In this document: positions 1 through 12,870 of the stretch, piece by piece | Position numbering within the stretch: position 1 is the stretch's first letter | Layout of the letters: every line of letters begins with the position of its first letter | Notes under the pieces: generated by a model | Told to the model about the DNA's origin: nothing | Database searches by the model: none | The model's input: only the letters and a program-made list of their open reading frames with translations | Translations under genes and position numbers: made by a program | Origin: Symsagittifera roscoffensis | Taxonomy: Eukaryota; Xenacoelomorpha; Acoela; Convolutidae | DNA length: 64,000 nucleotides | Assembly (NCBI RefSeq): GCF_963678635.1 | Contig: NC_087066.1 | Location: 62,998,282 to 63,062,281, forward strand | Reading direction: 5' to 3'

Positions 1-558
1 TTTGCATGTGGTCAATCTTTCGACCTTACCCACGCCCTTCACTGTGCAAGGGGTAGATACACCCTAATGAGGCATAACGAAATCAGAGATACCTTTGCCA
101 CCCTCATGAGCGAGGTTTGCTTTGATGTTGAAATCGAGCCGAAACTTCAGTCATTGCAAGGCGAGAGCCGAAACTTCTTTGATGTTAAAGTCTTCAACCC
201 GCACACAAAAACTTCACGAAGACTACTGAAAGACGCCTATAAGTACCACGAATCACTAAAAACTCAAAATACCAACAGAGCTCTACAAGTCGAACAAAGC
301 AGCTTCTGCCCGCTCATTTTTGGCTGCACTGGTGGTGCCGCACCAGCACTTACTCGGACAATGCAGCGCATAGCTGAAAAACTTAGTGAAAAAAGGCATG
401 AAAGCTACGCAGAAACAATAAACTAAATAAGAACTAAGATAAGCTTCGCGCTGCTCAGGAGCGCTATCCTTTGTATACGGGGTTGCAGATCACTGCATAA
501 GACGCAGTTCATAGACAATTCAATTAGTGCTGTTGTAGAGGAGGGACAGTTGAAGTAA
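1..558 (+). pseudogene. C-terminal fragment of a mobile-element protein (RHNEIRD type), broken
   Basis: An open frame enters from the left window edge (no start codon visible) and reads CGQSFDLTHALHC, then RHNEIRD, then FFDVKVFNPH, then CPLIFGCTGG and LSEKRHE. After one in-frame stop at 424-426 the same frame continues with ISFALLRSAILCIRG and ends at 558. This order of blocks (Cys/His knuckle, RHNxIRD, FFDVxVFNP, FALLRSA) is familiar from reverse-transcriptase-bearing mobile elements of marine invertebrates; the DVK triad is compatible with a PD-(D/E)XK-like endonuclease core, which is inference. The stop and a missing stretch between LQGES and RNFFDV mark it as a dead copy. Exact element family not established. 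Confidence 0.6.
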
Positions 559-564
559 ATAATT

Positions 565-1300
565 TTAATGCAAATTGTTATTTGAATTTCGATTGGAGTC
601 GGGTTATGTTTTCCGACGAAATAGTTGTGAAACTTAGGAAAACGAGAAAAAACTCAGATATATTTTTGGAGACGGTCAAGCGAGCGATTTGAAACACGAA
701 TTTCAATCGATACCCAAATTCAGAGGGGTGGAAATGTGACAGTCTGGGGTTGTTTTTTCATTTTTTGGTTTCGACTGTTTTGAAACGTTCTATTCCACAA
801 TGAACGCCCAGCATTTTACAGATGAAACTTTGCCAAATTTTCTGCTCCCTAGTGTGGACATACTGAACTCCCGAAGAAGAACGTTTGCTTTTCAATAAGA
901 CAATGCCACACCCCATACTGCAAATGTGACGAAAAATTATTTACCAGAAAAAAATATTTCCCTTCTCGAATGGCCCCCATATAGCCCCGATCTAAACCCA
1001 ATTGAAAATGTGTGGGGAAGAATAAAGAAAAAAATGGCTTCAGATCCACCAAAAACTCCTGAAGAAGCTGCCCAAAAAGTTTGGTTTTCTTTGCCAGAAG
1101 ATTATGCGCAAAATCTTGCCCTTAAAGTGCCTACTCCACTTCGGAATGCAATTGCCCGCCGTGGTTAAAAGTTTTTAGTGGAAACTCTGCTTTATGAACA
1201 TTCGACGTTAAATTTATTTCAGTTTTAATTTCCGTTGATGCCTAGACAGTTGCTCTTTTAAATTAATTCTGTCTGTCCGAACTTTTTGCAACTCTCTATA
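565..1300 (+). mobile_element. Tc1-like DNA transposon relic (DD34E transposase)
   Basis: Shifted frames together show the DDE core of a Tc1 family transposase: W-x-x-VMFSDE near 594-620, VTVWGCF near 737-756, DNATPHTA near 900-923 and WPPYSPDLNPIENVWG near 970-1017. The last catalytic D and E are separated by 34 residues, the DD34E spacing of Tc1. The longest intact piece is 926-1168. Stops and frameshifts in the first half make it non-functional. The segment about 1,246-1,300 (GCAACT..., containing CTGTCTGTCCGAACTTTTTG) looks like a 3' terminal inverted repeat; no matching 5' end is visible because the element abuts the preceding fragment. Confidence 0.8.
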
Positions 1301-1482
1301 GTTGTCAAGCTTTTGGTGACTAAATGCTGGTTCAAGAATTTGAGCGTGTTCCTAAAGCTGGTATTCTCACTAAGCGAGCTGTATCTAAAAAACCGTTTGC
1401 GGGTAAAATAAGAATGTAACATGCGATAGCAAGTGTCTGGTAAGCGGGAAGCACACTTTTTTAAGAGTAATGAACGCAGTGA

Positions 1483-1870
1483 AGACTCTTGTATAGGTCT
1501 CGCTGATTTTTTTTTCAGGCTCAGTTTCGATTTTTCGCGGTTTGACTAGTGATTTTTTTTTAAGTTCAGTGTATTTCCATTGTTAAAAGGTAGGTAAACT
1601 CTCCTATCGAACAGCAAAATTTCGAAACTGGAAATTAGGTTTCAGTTTTGTCAGCGAAGTAAATGTTTTACGTATTGATCCAGTTTTCTCAAATTGGGTT
1701 AATGCTGTCAAAAAAGCTGTCAAATGCGCCAATCATAAATCGTTCTAGAAATTCAAAGAGCTTAAAGATCATCTATTTTTTTTTCGTTGAAAATCGAAAG
1801 TTGAGATTTTTCAAAGTTAGTGTTTTTTATGTTTACTTGCGTTCAATACTCTTTTTCAATCTTCAAGGGG
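1483..1870 (+). repeat. Interspersed repeat family R1, copy 1
   Basis: A dispersed non-coding repeat whose landmarks are GACTCTTgTATAGGTC, a T-tract, GGTAAACTC-(C)-TATCGAACAGCAAAA, TTGATCCAGTTTTCTCAAATTGGGTTAAT and AAATTCAAAGAGCTT. Diverged copies occur near 20,409, 22,246, 37,616, 39,010 and 46,288. No open reading frame is shared among copies, so the ORFs across this stretch are probably chance. Family name unknown. Confidence 0.65.
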
Positions 1871-2167
1871 CTATGTTCATGAAAGCAACCATTCTACGCT
1901 TGCGATTTGCAAGCGTTATCAAAATGGAATCTAGACTTTTTTCGAGTTAACAACTTGGTCAACAGAATCACTTGTATCTTGGTTGATAATGAATTCCAAC
2001 TTCAATGCGTTCTGGGCCTACTTAGCCTGGAGGTAACGAATATGCCTGGGAATAATTCTGTTTCGTATAAAATTGTCGGCCAATTGTTTGGCTGCTTATC
2101 TGTTGTCGACTTCGCTGTCAGATCTTAAAATCGGTTTTTTTTCTGCTGCGCATTTTTCTTTAATGTT

Positions 2168-4841
2168 GTTTTTAGTGTTTGATTTACTCCTACAATTCTT
2201 CTTTGTAATTCTACTTACCTTGACTTCGTGTTTACTTCTTTTTTTGTTTAACTTGAATCCTACAATTTGTATTTTTACTTACCTTGACTTCGTATTTCCT
2301 TCTTGGGTTTTGTGTTTCGCTTAAAAAAACGATTGCTTGTATGTTTACCAAACGTTGCTTGTATGTTTACCAATCGGTTCAGTGATTTTTTTTTCATAAT
2401 GGAAAAGTATCTCCAAATTCATTGGAAAAATTTTAGTTGAAGCTGGTTTCGAAAAAGGGTTTATCAATTGAAAGTTCGTCTACTCCCCTGTGTGCCTGTA
2501 CGCTCCCCTAGAGTTGTCTTTTATACGAGTTGCCATTTTTTAAGAGTTGTCTTTTTGCGAGTTGTGTTGTCTGAAAATAGTTATAATTCGTCTTATGGCA
2601 ATCTCCCTGACTGGGTCTTAAGATAAATGATAATTTGTATTTTTTTTTGTGAATGTGGACCTATATTGGAAACAATATACTCTAATATGATTTTTGTTCA
2701 CATGCTTAATCTAGTGCGATAAAGTTCCAAAAAAAATGTCCAGCTATTTCTCCTTTAAAGCATTCCAACATTCGTAAGGGGCATTTGATGGAGTTTCAAG
2801 ACTTTACATAAAAGCTTCAAAACTTTTTCGCCTTTAAGGTTTACTTTGGCTTAAATAGTTTCGACTTGTGTTATATGGCTCAGTTGCGATATTGCGTCTT
2901 TTTTAGGGCGAAAAAGAACTTTTATTCGTGTGTTCTCCGGGTGGCAATAATCCAAACATCGAGTTTCGAAAGTTTTATTTATTTTTTTTGGCTCAACGGG
3001 CATCTACCCATTTTTTGTTGGTTCAGTTACCGCTTGGTAATTTTGTGTCAATGCTAATTTAACGCTCACAGTTCTGTTTTCCGTGTGTTTTTCATATTAA
3101 TTTTTTATAGTTAATAACAACTTTATTGGACGATGTTATGGAATTTCGAAATAGTTACGATCTTCAAGCTATAAATCATTCAAAATAGTTATTGGAAATT
3201 TTTTGCGTTTGCTTTTTTTCGGTGTTTAACTTAAAATTTGAGTCGAGATAAAATGCGGTGAAATAGTGCCGAGACATGATTGAGGCGAAGCAGAGACCTA
3301 CGACGATACGATTTGGCCCTAGTTTTATCAAGACTTCTAGTTTGACTTAGTTCTCGTGACAGGAATTCATCGCAGTGTAGGTATTGAAGAAGATAAGATA
3401 TAGCCTGCCGAGCAAAAAACTTGAAGTTGCAAACTAGCTCGGTTTTTTTTTTCGTTAAACATCAAATTGATTTGTTTTTGTTTTGTGTAAAATTATAAGT
3501 TCGAAACAGTTCTCAATCGTGGGGTAGTGGTGAACTTCTTGTCTCTCTGTCTGGAAAAATTGTTTCGAATTCCCAGTTTTACTCAAATTTGTGTAAGTTA
3601 CGAAAAATTTTGCTGTGGCTTTTCCTTGACAGGTCGTTGATGACTGAAAAATATAATTTGAAGGTGTGGCCTTGAAGTTAGTAAAAACAATGAAGTCTCT
3701 GAAAAAGCGCAATTGTTTTAAATTGATTTTTGACTTAAAATGCAAAATTCGGTTGAAGTTTCAAGTCTATTGTGGTCAATTTTTTTTTCAAAAAGATTTA
3801 GACAATAAATTCTCTCAAGTTACATAATGACTAGCGAAAAATTCGGATCTGCCGAATTTGGTTCATTTTTCATGGAATTTGAAATTTCAAGCGTATTTGA
3901 GATATGCCAATTGAAAAATGAGCGTTTGCAGACAAAATTTTCACAGATAAATCAATTAGTATCTTTGGTTAACTTTGTCTATCCGAAACTCGAAATTTCT
4001 CAAATCTCTAAGTTGAATAAAAGATCTTCCGGCTGCAAAATTAGATCCTTGTTTTGATAGTTGCGAAGAGTTTTTGATATCCTTGGTTGCAATTATTCAT
4101 TTAGGACAATTGTAGGGCTTTTCTCTGGATTTCAACCGAATCCGGCCATTTTTGGTTTAACTTTGCTCCCTCCTTGTTTGCTGAATGAGTTTTCATACAA
4201 TGGGGTGAGCATAACCCATGCCTAATTTCCTAAATGGAAAGCTTTATGCCATCCTTCGACCGAATTGTAGGTTTTTTAATTTCCAGTTATCGCATTGCTG
4301 AACTGATTCCATATAGCTGGTTTGAAATCTGGATCGTTCCGTAGAATTCAATGTACATATTCCGCCCCCACGTTTTTTATCGAAATAATCGAGGTATGGT
4401 CGTAGCTGCTCGTTTGCAGTTGTTGCTGCGTAGAGGGCTTCTAGTGCCAACTTCAATTCGCATTCAGGAATGAGAGCCAGCGCAATAAATGATTTCACTT
4501 TCTTTCGTAAGTCTTTGTCTTTTCTGTATTCCACCGCCAGTCCTGATTCTTGTAATTTTCGCCAATTGGCCTGCGCAAAAAGAAAAAAGCACCCTTTTAC
4601 GGACGCTCTGGTGAATTCCGATTTGAAAGCAGGAATTGCTGCTTTTTCGAAATCAATAACAATTTCTGTTGGCTCTAATAAAGTGTAAGTTCACGTACCA
4701 CACGAAATGCTTGTTGATATTGCTGTTGAGTTTTTCGTTCCAAGAGAAAGTAAACGATTGGGCGGGAGCAGTTATTTATAACAGCATTTACAGTATATAC
4801 TTGATAGATTAATGAGGGAAAACTTACAATGTGCCATCAGC
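2168..4841. repeat. Tandem 2.68 kb array, unit 1
   Basis: First of four head-to-tail copies of a ~2,676 bp unit. The unit begins GTTTTTAGTGTTTGATTTACTCC and ends ...AATGTGCCATCAGC. Relative to the other units this copy has one C fewer in the C-run near 4,370 and one T fewer near 4,683. The C deletion joins the frame FDKKRGGG to ICTLNSTERSRFQ, while the T deletion shortens the upstream frame of its MULE piece. Confidence 0.9.
4244..4810 (-). pseudogene. MULE transposase C-terminal piece in array unit 1
   Basis: Minus-strand frames give LRKKVKSFIALALIPE and the downstream block ICTLNSTERSRFQ in one frame. The upstream block with the second catalytic Asp is separated by a single-base deletion near 4,683. 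Same family assignment and reasoning as for the longest copy in unit 4. Confidence 0.7.
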
Positions 4842-7518
4842 GTTTTTAGTGTTTGATTTACTCCTACAATTCTTCTTTGTAATTCTACTTACCTTGACTT
4901 CGTGTTTACTTCTTTTTTTGTTTAACTTGAATCCTACAATTTGTATTTTTACTTACCTTGACTTCGTATTTCCTTCTTGGGCTTTGTGTTTCGCTTAAAA
5001 AAACGATTGCTTGTATGTTTACCAAACGTTGCTTGTATGTTTACCAATCGGTTCAGTGATTTTTTTTTTCATAATGGAAAAGTATCTCCAAATTCATTGG
5101 AAAAATTTTAGTTGAAGCTGGTTTCGAAAAAGGGTTTATCAATTGAAAGTTCGTCTACTCCCCTGTGTGCCTGTACGCTCCCCTAGAGTTGTCTTTTATA
5201 CGAGTTGCCATTTTTTAAGAGTTGTCTTTTTGCGAGTTGTGTTGTCTGAAAACAGTTATAATTCGTCTTATGGCAATCTCCCTGACTGGGTCTTAAGATA
5301 AATGATAATTTGTATTTTTTTTTGTGAATGTGGACCTATATTGGAAACAATATACTCTAATATGATTTTTGTTCACATGCTTAATCTAGTGCGATAAAGT
5401 TCAAAAAAAAATGTCCAGCTATTTCTCCTTTAAAGCATTCCAACATTCGTAAGGGGCATTTGATGGAGTTTCAAGACTTTACATAAAAGCTTCAAAACTT
5501 TTTCGCCTTTAAGGTTTACTTTGGCTTAAATGGTTTCGACTTGTGTTATATGGCTCAGTTGCGATATTGCGTCTTTTTTAGGGCGAAAAAGAACTTTTAT
5601 TCGTGTGTTCTCCGGGTGGCAATAATCCAAACATCGAGTTTCGAAAGTTTTATTTATTTTTTTTGGCTCAACGGGCATCTACCCATTTTTTGTTGGTTCA
5701 GTTACCGCTTGGTAATTTTGTGTCAATGCTAATTTAACGCTCACAGTTCTGTTTTCCGTGTGTTTTTCATATTAATTTTTTATAGTTAATAACAACTTTA
5801 TTGGACGATGTTATGGAATTTCGAAATAGTTACGATCTTCAAGCTATAAATCATTCAAAATAGTTATTGGAAATTTTTTGCGTTTGCTTTTTTTCGGTGT
5901 TTAACTTAAAATTTGAGTCGAGATAAAATGCGGTGAAATAGTGCCGAGACATGATTGAGGCGAAGCAGAGACCTACGACGATACGATTTGGCCCTAGTTT
6001 TATCAAGACTTCTAGTTTGACTTAGTTCTCGTGACAGGAATTCATCGCAGTGTAGGTATTGAAGAAGATAAGATATAGCCTGCCGAGCAAAAAACTTGAA
6101 GTTGCAAACTAGCTCGGTTTTTTTTTTCGTTAAACATCAAATTGATTTGTTTTTGTTTTGTGTAAAATTATAAGTTCGAAACAGTTCTCAATCGTGGGGT
6201 AGTGGTGAACTTCTTGTCTCTCTGTCTGGAAAAATTGTTTCGAATTCCCAGTTTTACTCAAATTTGTGTAAGTTACGAAAAATTTTGCTGTGGCTTTTCC
6301 TGGACAGGTCGTTGATGACTGAAAAATATAATTTGAAGGTGTGGCCTTGAAGTTAGTAAAAACAATGAAGTCTCTGAAAAAGCGCAATTGTTTTAAATTG
6401 ATTTTTGACTTAAAATGCAAAATTCGGTTGAAGTTTCAAGTCTATTGTGGTCAATTTTTTTTTCAAAAAGATTTAGACAATAAATTCTCTCAAGTTACAT
6501 AATGACTAGCGAAAAATTCGGATCTGCCCAATTTGGTTCATTTTTCATGGAATTTGAAATTTCAAGCGTATTTGAGATATGCCAATTGAAAAATGAGCGT
6601 TTGCAGACAAAATTTTCACAGATAAATCAATTAGTATCTTTGGTTAACTTTGTCTATCCGAAACTCGAAATTTCTCAAATCTCTAAGTTGAATAAAAGAT
6701 CTTCCGGCTGCAAAATTAGATCCTTGTTTTGATAGTTGCGAAGAGTTTTTGATATCCTTGGTTGCAATTATTCATTTAGGACAATTGTAGGGCTTTTCTC
6801 TGGATTTCAACCGAATCCGGCCATTTTTGGTTTCACTTTGCTCCCTCCTTGTTTGCTGAATGAGTTTTCATACAATGGGGTGAGCATAACCCATGCCTAA
6901 TTTCCTAAATGGAAAGCTTTATGCCATCCTTCGACCGAATTGTAGGTTTTTTAATTTCCAGTTATCGCATTGCTGAACTGATTCCATATAGCTGGTTTGA
7001 AATCTGGATCGTTCCGTAGAATTCAATGTACATATTCCGCCCCCCACGTTTTTTATCGAAATAATCGAGGTATGGTCGTAGCTGCTCGTTTGCAGTTGTT
7101 GCTGCATAGAGGGCTTCTAGTGCCAACTTCAATTCGCATTCAGGAATGAGAGCCAGCGCAATAAATGATTTCACTTTCTTTCGTAAGTCTTTGTCTTTTC
7201 TGTATTCCACCGCCAGTCCTGATTCTTGTAATTTTCGCCAATTGGCCTGCGCAAAAAGAAAAAAGCACCCTTTTACGGACGCTCTGGTGAATTCCGATTT
7301 GAAAGCAGGAATTGCTGCTTTTTCGAAATCAATAAAAATTTCTGTTGGCTCTAATAAAGTGTTAAGTTCACGTACCACACGAAATGCTTGTTGATATTGC
7401 TGTTGAGTTTTTCGTTCCAAGAGAAAGTAAACGATTGGGCGGGAGCAGTTATTTATAACAGCATTTACAGTATATACTTGATAGATTAATGAGGGAAAAC
7501 TTACAATGTGCCATCAGC
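4842..7518. repeat. Tandem 2.68 kb array, unit 2
   Basis: Second copy. It differs from its neighbours by a handful of substitutions and homopolymer length changes only, so the array is young or recently homogenised. Confidence 0.9.
6919..7490 (-). pseudogene. MULE transposase C-terminal piece in array unit 2
   Basis: A 152-codon minus-strand frame (7,420 to 6,962) carries EIFIDFEKAAIPAF and KGCFFLFAQANWRKLQ, the block around the second catalytic Asp of Mutator-like transposases. It then shifts frame at the six-C run, and the block ICTLNSTERSRF continues in another frame. Confidence 0.75.
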
Positions 7519-10194
7519 GTTTTTAGTGTTTGATTTACTCCTACAATTCTTCTTTGTAATTCTACTTACCTTGACTTCGTGTTTACTTCTTTTTTTGTTT
7601 AACTTGAATCCTACAATTTGTATTTTTACTTACCTTGACTTCGTATTTCCTTCTTGGGTTTTGTGTTTCGCTTAAAAAAACGATTGCTTGTATGTTTACC
7701 AAACGTTGCTTGTATGTTTACCAATCGGTTCAGTGATTTTTTTTTCATAATGGAAAAGTATCTCCAAATTCATTGGAAAAATTTTAGTTGAAGCTGGTTT
7801 CGAAAAAGGGTTTATCAATTGAAAGTTCGTCTACTCCCCTGTGTGCCTGTACGCTCCCCTAGAGTTATCTTTTATACGAGTTGCCATTTTTTAAGAGTTG
7901 TCTTTTTGCGAGTTGTGTTGTCTGAAAACAGTTATAATTCGTCTTATGGCAATCTCCCTGACTGGGTCTTAAGATAAATGATAATTTGTATTTTTTTTTG
8001 TGAATGTGGACCTATATTGGAAACAATATACTCTAATATGATTTTTGTTCACATGCTTAATCTAGTGCGATAAAGTTCCAAAAAAAATGTCCAGCTATTT
8101 CTCCTTTAAAGCATTCCAACATTCGTAAGGGGCATTTGATGGAGTTTCAAGACTTTACATAAAAGCTTCAAAACTTTTTCGCCTTTAAGGTTTACTTTGG
8201 CTTAAATGGTTTCGACTTGTGTTATATGGCTCAGTTGCGATATTGCGTCTTTTTTAGGGCGAAAAAGAACTTTTATTCGTGTGTTCTCCGGGTGGCAATA
8301 ATCCAAACATCGAGTTTCGAAAGTTTTATTTATTTTTTTTGGCTCAACGGGCATCTACCCATTTTTTGTTGGTTCAGTTACCGCTTGGTAATTTTGTGTC
8401 AATGCTAATTTAACGCTCACAGTTCTATTTTCCGTGTGTTTTTCATATTAATTTTTTATAGTTAATAACAACTTTATTGGACGATGTTATGGAATTTCGA
8501 AATAGTTACGATCTTCAAGCTATAAATCATTCAAAATAGTTATTGGAAATTTTTTGCGTTTGCTTTTTTTCGGTGTTTAACTTAAAATTTGAGTCGAGAT
8601 AAAATGCGGTGAAATAGTGCCGAGACATGATTGAGGCGAAGCAGAGACCTACGACGATACGATTTGGCCCTAGTTTTATCAAGACTTCTAGTTTGACTTA
8701 GTTCTCGTGACAGGAATTCATCGCAGTGTAGGTATTGAAGAAGATAAGATATAGCCTGCCGAGCAAAAAACTTGAAGTTGCAAACTAGCTCGGTTTTTTT
8801 TTTCGTTAAACATCAAATTGATTTGTTTTTGTTTTGTGTAAAATTATAAGTTCGAAACAGTTCTCAATCGTGGGGTAGTGGTGAACTTCTTGTCTCTCTG
8901 TCTGGAAAAATTGTTTCGAATTCCCAGTTTTACTCAAATTTGTGTAAGTTACGAAAAATTTTGCTGTGGCTTTTCCTGGACAGGTCGTTGATGACTGAAA
9001 AATATAATTTGAAGGTGTGGCCTTGAAGTTAGTAAAAACAATGAAGTCTCTGAAAAAGCGCAATTGTTTTAAATTGATTTTTGACTTAAAATGCAAAATT
9101 CGGTTGAAGTTTCAAGTCTATTGTGGTCAATTTTTTTTTCAAAAAGATTTAGACAATAAATTCTCTCAAGTTACATAATGACTAGCGAAAAATTCGGATC
9201 TGCCCAATTTGGTTCATTTTTCATGGAATTTGAAATTTCAAGCGTATTTGAGATATGCCAATTGAAAAATGAGCGTTTGCAGACAAAATTTTCACAGATA
9301 AATCAATTAGTATCTTTGGTTAACTTTGTCTATCCGAAACTCGAAATTTCTCAAATCTCTAAGTTGAATAAAAGATCTTCCGGCTGCAAAATTAGATCCT
9401 TGTTTTGATAGTTGCGAAGAGTTTTTGATATCCTTGGTTGCAATTATTCATTTAGGACAATTGTAGGGCTTTTCTCTGGATTTCAACCGAATCCGGCCAT
9501 TTTTGGTTTCACTTTGCTCCCTCCTTGTTTGCTGAATGAGTTTTCATACAATGGGGTGAGCATAACCCATGCCTAATTTCCTAAATGGAAAGCTTTATGC
9601 CATCCTTCGACCGAATTGTAGGTTTTTTAATTTCCAGTTATCGCATTGCTGAACTGATTCCATATAGCTGGTTTGAAATCTGGATCGTTCCGTAGAATTC
9701 AATGTACATATTCCGCCCCCCACGTTTTTTATCGAAATAATCGAGGTATGGTCGTAGCTGCTCGTTTGCAGTTGTTGCTGCATAGAGGGCTTCTAGTGCC
9801 AACTTCAATTCGCATTCAGGAATGAGAGCCAGCGCAATAAATGATTTCACTTTCTTTCGTAAGTCTTTGTCTTTTCTGTATTCCACCGCCAGTCCTGATT
9901 CTTGTAATTTTCGCCAATTGGCCTGCGCAAAAAGAAAAAAGCACCCTTTTACGGACGCTCTGGTGAATTCCGATTTGAAAGCAGGAATTGCTGCTTTTTC
10001 GAAATCAATAAAAATTTCTGTTGGCTCTAATAAAGTGTTAAGTTCACGTACCACACGAAATGCTTGTTGATATTGCTGTTGAGTTTTTCGTTCCAAGAGA
10101 AAGTAAACGATTGGGCGGGAGCAGTTATTTATAACAGCATTTACAGTATATACTTGATAGATTAATGAGGGAAAACTTACAATGTGCCATCAGC
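7519..10194. repeat. Tandem 2.68 kb array, unit 3
   Basis: Third copy, closest to unit 2: it shares with it the C for G change at the 76-codon ORF (Q for E) and the AATAAAAATT change in the MULE piece. Confidence 0.9.
9595..10166 (-). pseudogene. MULE transposase C-terminal piece in array unit 3
   Basis: The predicted protein is identical to the copy in unit 2 over the 152 codons (10,096 to 9,638), including the same frameshift at the C-run. Confidence 0.75.
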
Positions 10195-12870
10195 GTTTTT
10201 AGTGTTTGATTTACTCCTACAATTCTTCTTTGTAATTCTACTTACCTTGACTTCGTGTTTACTTCTTTTTTTGTTTAACTTGAATCCTACAATTTGTATT
10301 TTTACTTACCTTGACTTCGTATTTCCTTCTTGGGTTTTGTGTTTCGCTTAAAAAAACGATTGCTTGTATGTTTACCAAACGTTGCTTGTATGTTTACCAA
10401 TCGGTTCAGTGATTTTTTTTTCATAATGGAAAAGTATCTCCAAATTCATTGGAAAAATTTTAGTTGAAGCTGGTTTCGAAAAAGGGTTTATCAATTGAAA
10501 GTTCGTCTACTCCCCTGTGTGCCTGTACGCTCCCCTAGAGTTATCTTTTATACGAGTTGCCATTTTTTAAGAGTTGTCTTTTTGCGAGTTGTGTTGTCTG
10601 AAAACAGTTATAATTCGTCTTATGGCAATCTCCCTGACTGGGTCTTAAGATAAATGATAATTTGTATTTTTTTTTGTGAATGTGGACCTATATTGGAAAC
10701 AATATACTCTAATATGATTTTTGTTCACATGCTTAATCTAGTGCGATAAAGTTCCAAAAAAAATGTCCAGCTATTTCTCCTTTAAAGCATTCCAACATTC
10801 GTAAGGGGCATTTGATGGAGTTTCAAGACTTTACATAAAAGCTTCAAAACTTTTTCGCCTTTAAGGTTTACTTTGGCTTAAATGGTTTCGACTTGTGTTA
10901 TATGGCTCAGTTGCGATATTGCGTCTTTTTTAGGGCGAAAAAGAACTTTTATTCGTGTGTTCTCCGGGTGGCAATAATCCAAACATCGAGTTTCGAAAGT
11001 TTTATTTATTTTTTTTGGCTCAACGGGCATCTACCCATTTTTTGTTGGTTCAGTTACCGCTTGGTAATTTTGTGTCAATGCTAATTTAACGCTCACAGTT
11101 CTATTTTCCGTGTGTTTTTCATATTAATTTTTTATAGTTAATAACAACTTTATTGGACGATGTTATGGAATTTCGAAATAGTTACGATCTTCAAGCTATA
11201 AATCATTCAAAATAGTTATTGGAAATTTTTTGCGTTTGCTTTTTTTCGGTGTTTAACTTAAAATTTGAGTCGAGATAAAATGCGGTGAAATAGTGCCGAG
11301 ACATGATTGAGGCGAAGCAGAGACCTACGACGATACGATTTGGCCCTAGTTTTATCAAGACTTCTAGTTTGACTTAGTTCTCGTGACAGGAATTCATCGC
11401 AGTGTAGGTATTGAAGAAGATAAGATATAGCCTGCCGAGCAAAAAACTTGAAGTTGCAAACTAGCTCGGTTTTTTTTTCGTTAAACATCAAATTGATTTG
11501 TTTTTGTTTTGTGTAAAATTATAAGTTCGAAACAGTTCTCAATCGTGGGGTAGTGGTGAACTTCTTGTCTCTCTGTCTGGAAAAATTGTTTCGAATTCCC
11601 AGTTTTACTCAAATTTGTGTAAGTTACGAAAAATTTTGCTGTGGCTTTTCCTTGACAGGTCGTTGATGACTGAAAAATATAATTTGAAGGTGTGGCCTTG
11701 AAGTTAGTAAAAACAATGAAGTCTCTGAAAAAGCGCAATTGTTTTAAATTGATTTTTGACTTAAAATGCAAAATTCGGTTGAAGTTTCAAGTCCATTGTG
11801 GTCAATTTTTTTTTCAAAAGGATTTAGACAATAAATTCTCTCAAGTTACATAATGACTAGCGAAAAATTCGGATCTGCCGAATTTGATTCATTTTTCATG
11901 GAATTTGAAATTTCAAGCGTATTTGAGATATGCCAATTGAAAAATGAGCGTTTGCAGACAAAATTTTCACAGATAAATCAAGTAGTATCTTTGGTTAACT
12001 TTGTCTATCCGAAACTCGAAATTTCTCAAATCTCTAAGTTGAATAAAAGATCTTCCGGCTGCAAAATTAGATCCTTGTTTTGATAGTTGCGAAGAGTTTT
12101 TGATATCCTTGGTTGCAATTATTCATTTAGGACAATTGTAGGGCTTTTCTCTGGATTTCAACCGAATCCGGCCATTTTTGGTTTAACTTTGCTCCCTCCT
12201 TGTTTGCTGAATGAGTTTTCATACAATGGGGTGAGCATAACCCATGCCTAATTTCCTAAATGGAAAGCTTTATGCCATCCTTCGACCGAATTGTAGGTTT
12301 TTTTAATTTCCAGTTATCGCATTGCTGAACTGATTCCATATAGCTGGTTTGAAATCTGGATCGTTCCGTAGAATTCCATGTACATATTCCGCCCCCCACG
12401 TTTTTTATCGAAATAATCGAGGTATGGTCGTAGCTGCTCGTTTGCAGTTGTTGCTGCGTAGAGGGCTTCTAGTGCCAACTTCAATTCGCATTCAGGAATG
12501 AGAGCCAGCGCAAAAAATGATTTCACTTTCTTTCGTAAGTCTTTGTCTTTTCTGTATTCCACCGCCAGTCCTGATTCTTGTAATTTTCGCCAATTGGCCT
12601 GCGCAAAAAGAAAAAAGCACCCTTTTACGGACGCTCTGGTGAATTCCGATTTGAAAGCAGGAATTGCTGCTTTTTCGAAATCAATAACAATTTCTGTTGG
12701 CTCTAATAAAGTGTTAAGTTCACGTACCACACGAAATGCTTGTTGATATTGCTGTTGAGTTTTTGGTTCCAAGAGAAAGTAAACGATTGGGCGGGAGCAG
12801 TTATTTATAACAGCATTTACAGTATATACTTGATAGAGTAATGAGGGAAAACTTACAATGTGCCATCAGC
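10195..12870. repeat. Tandem 2.68 kb array, unit 4 (junction with the parent MULE)
   Basis: Fourth copy. After its last base the sequence does not restart the unit but runs on as GTGCCAAGTTTTGC, the upstream part of the MULE transposase read on the minus strand. Unit 4 is therefore the copy still joined to the element that supplied the repeated segment. Confidence 0.9.

Noticed and set aside
2866-4057. Short ORFs of 63, 96 and 76 codons repeated in each 2.68 kb unit
   Set aside because: Their repetition only reflects the tandem array. No domain, no start context, and the few differences between copies change amino acids as often as not.
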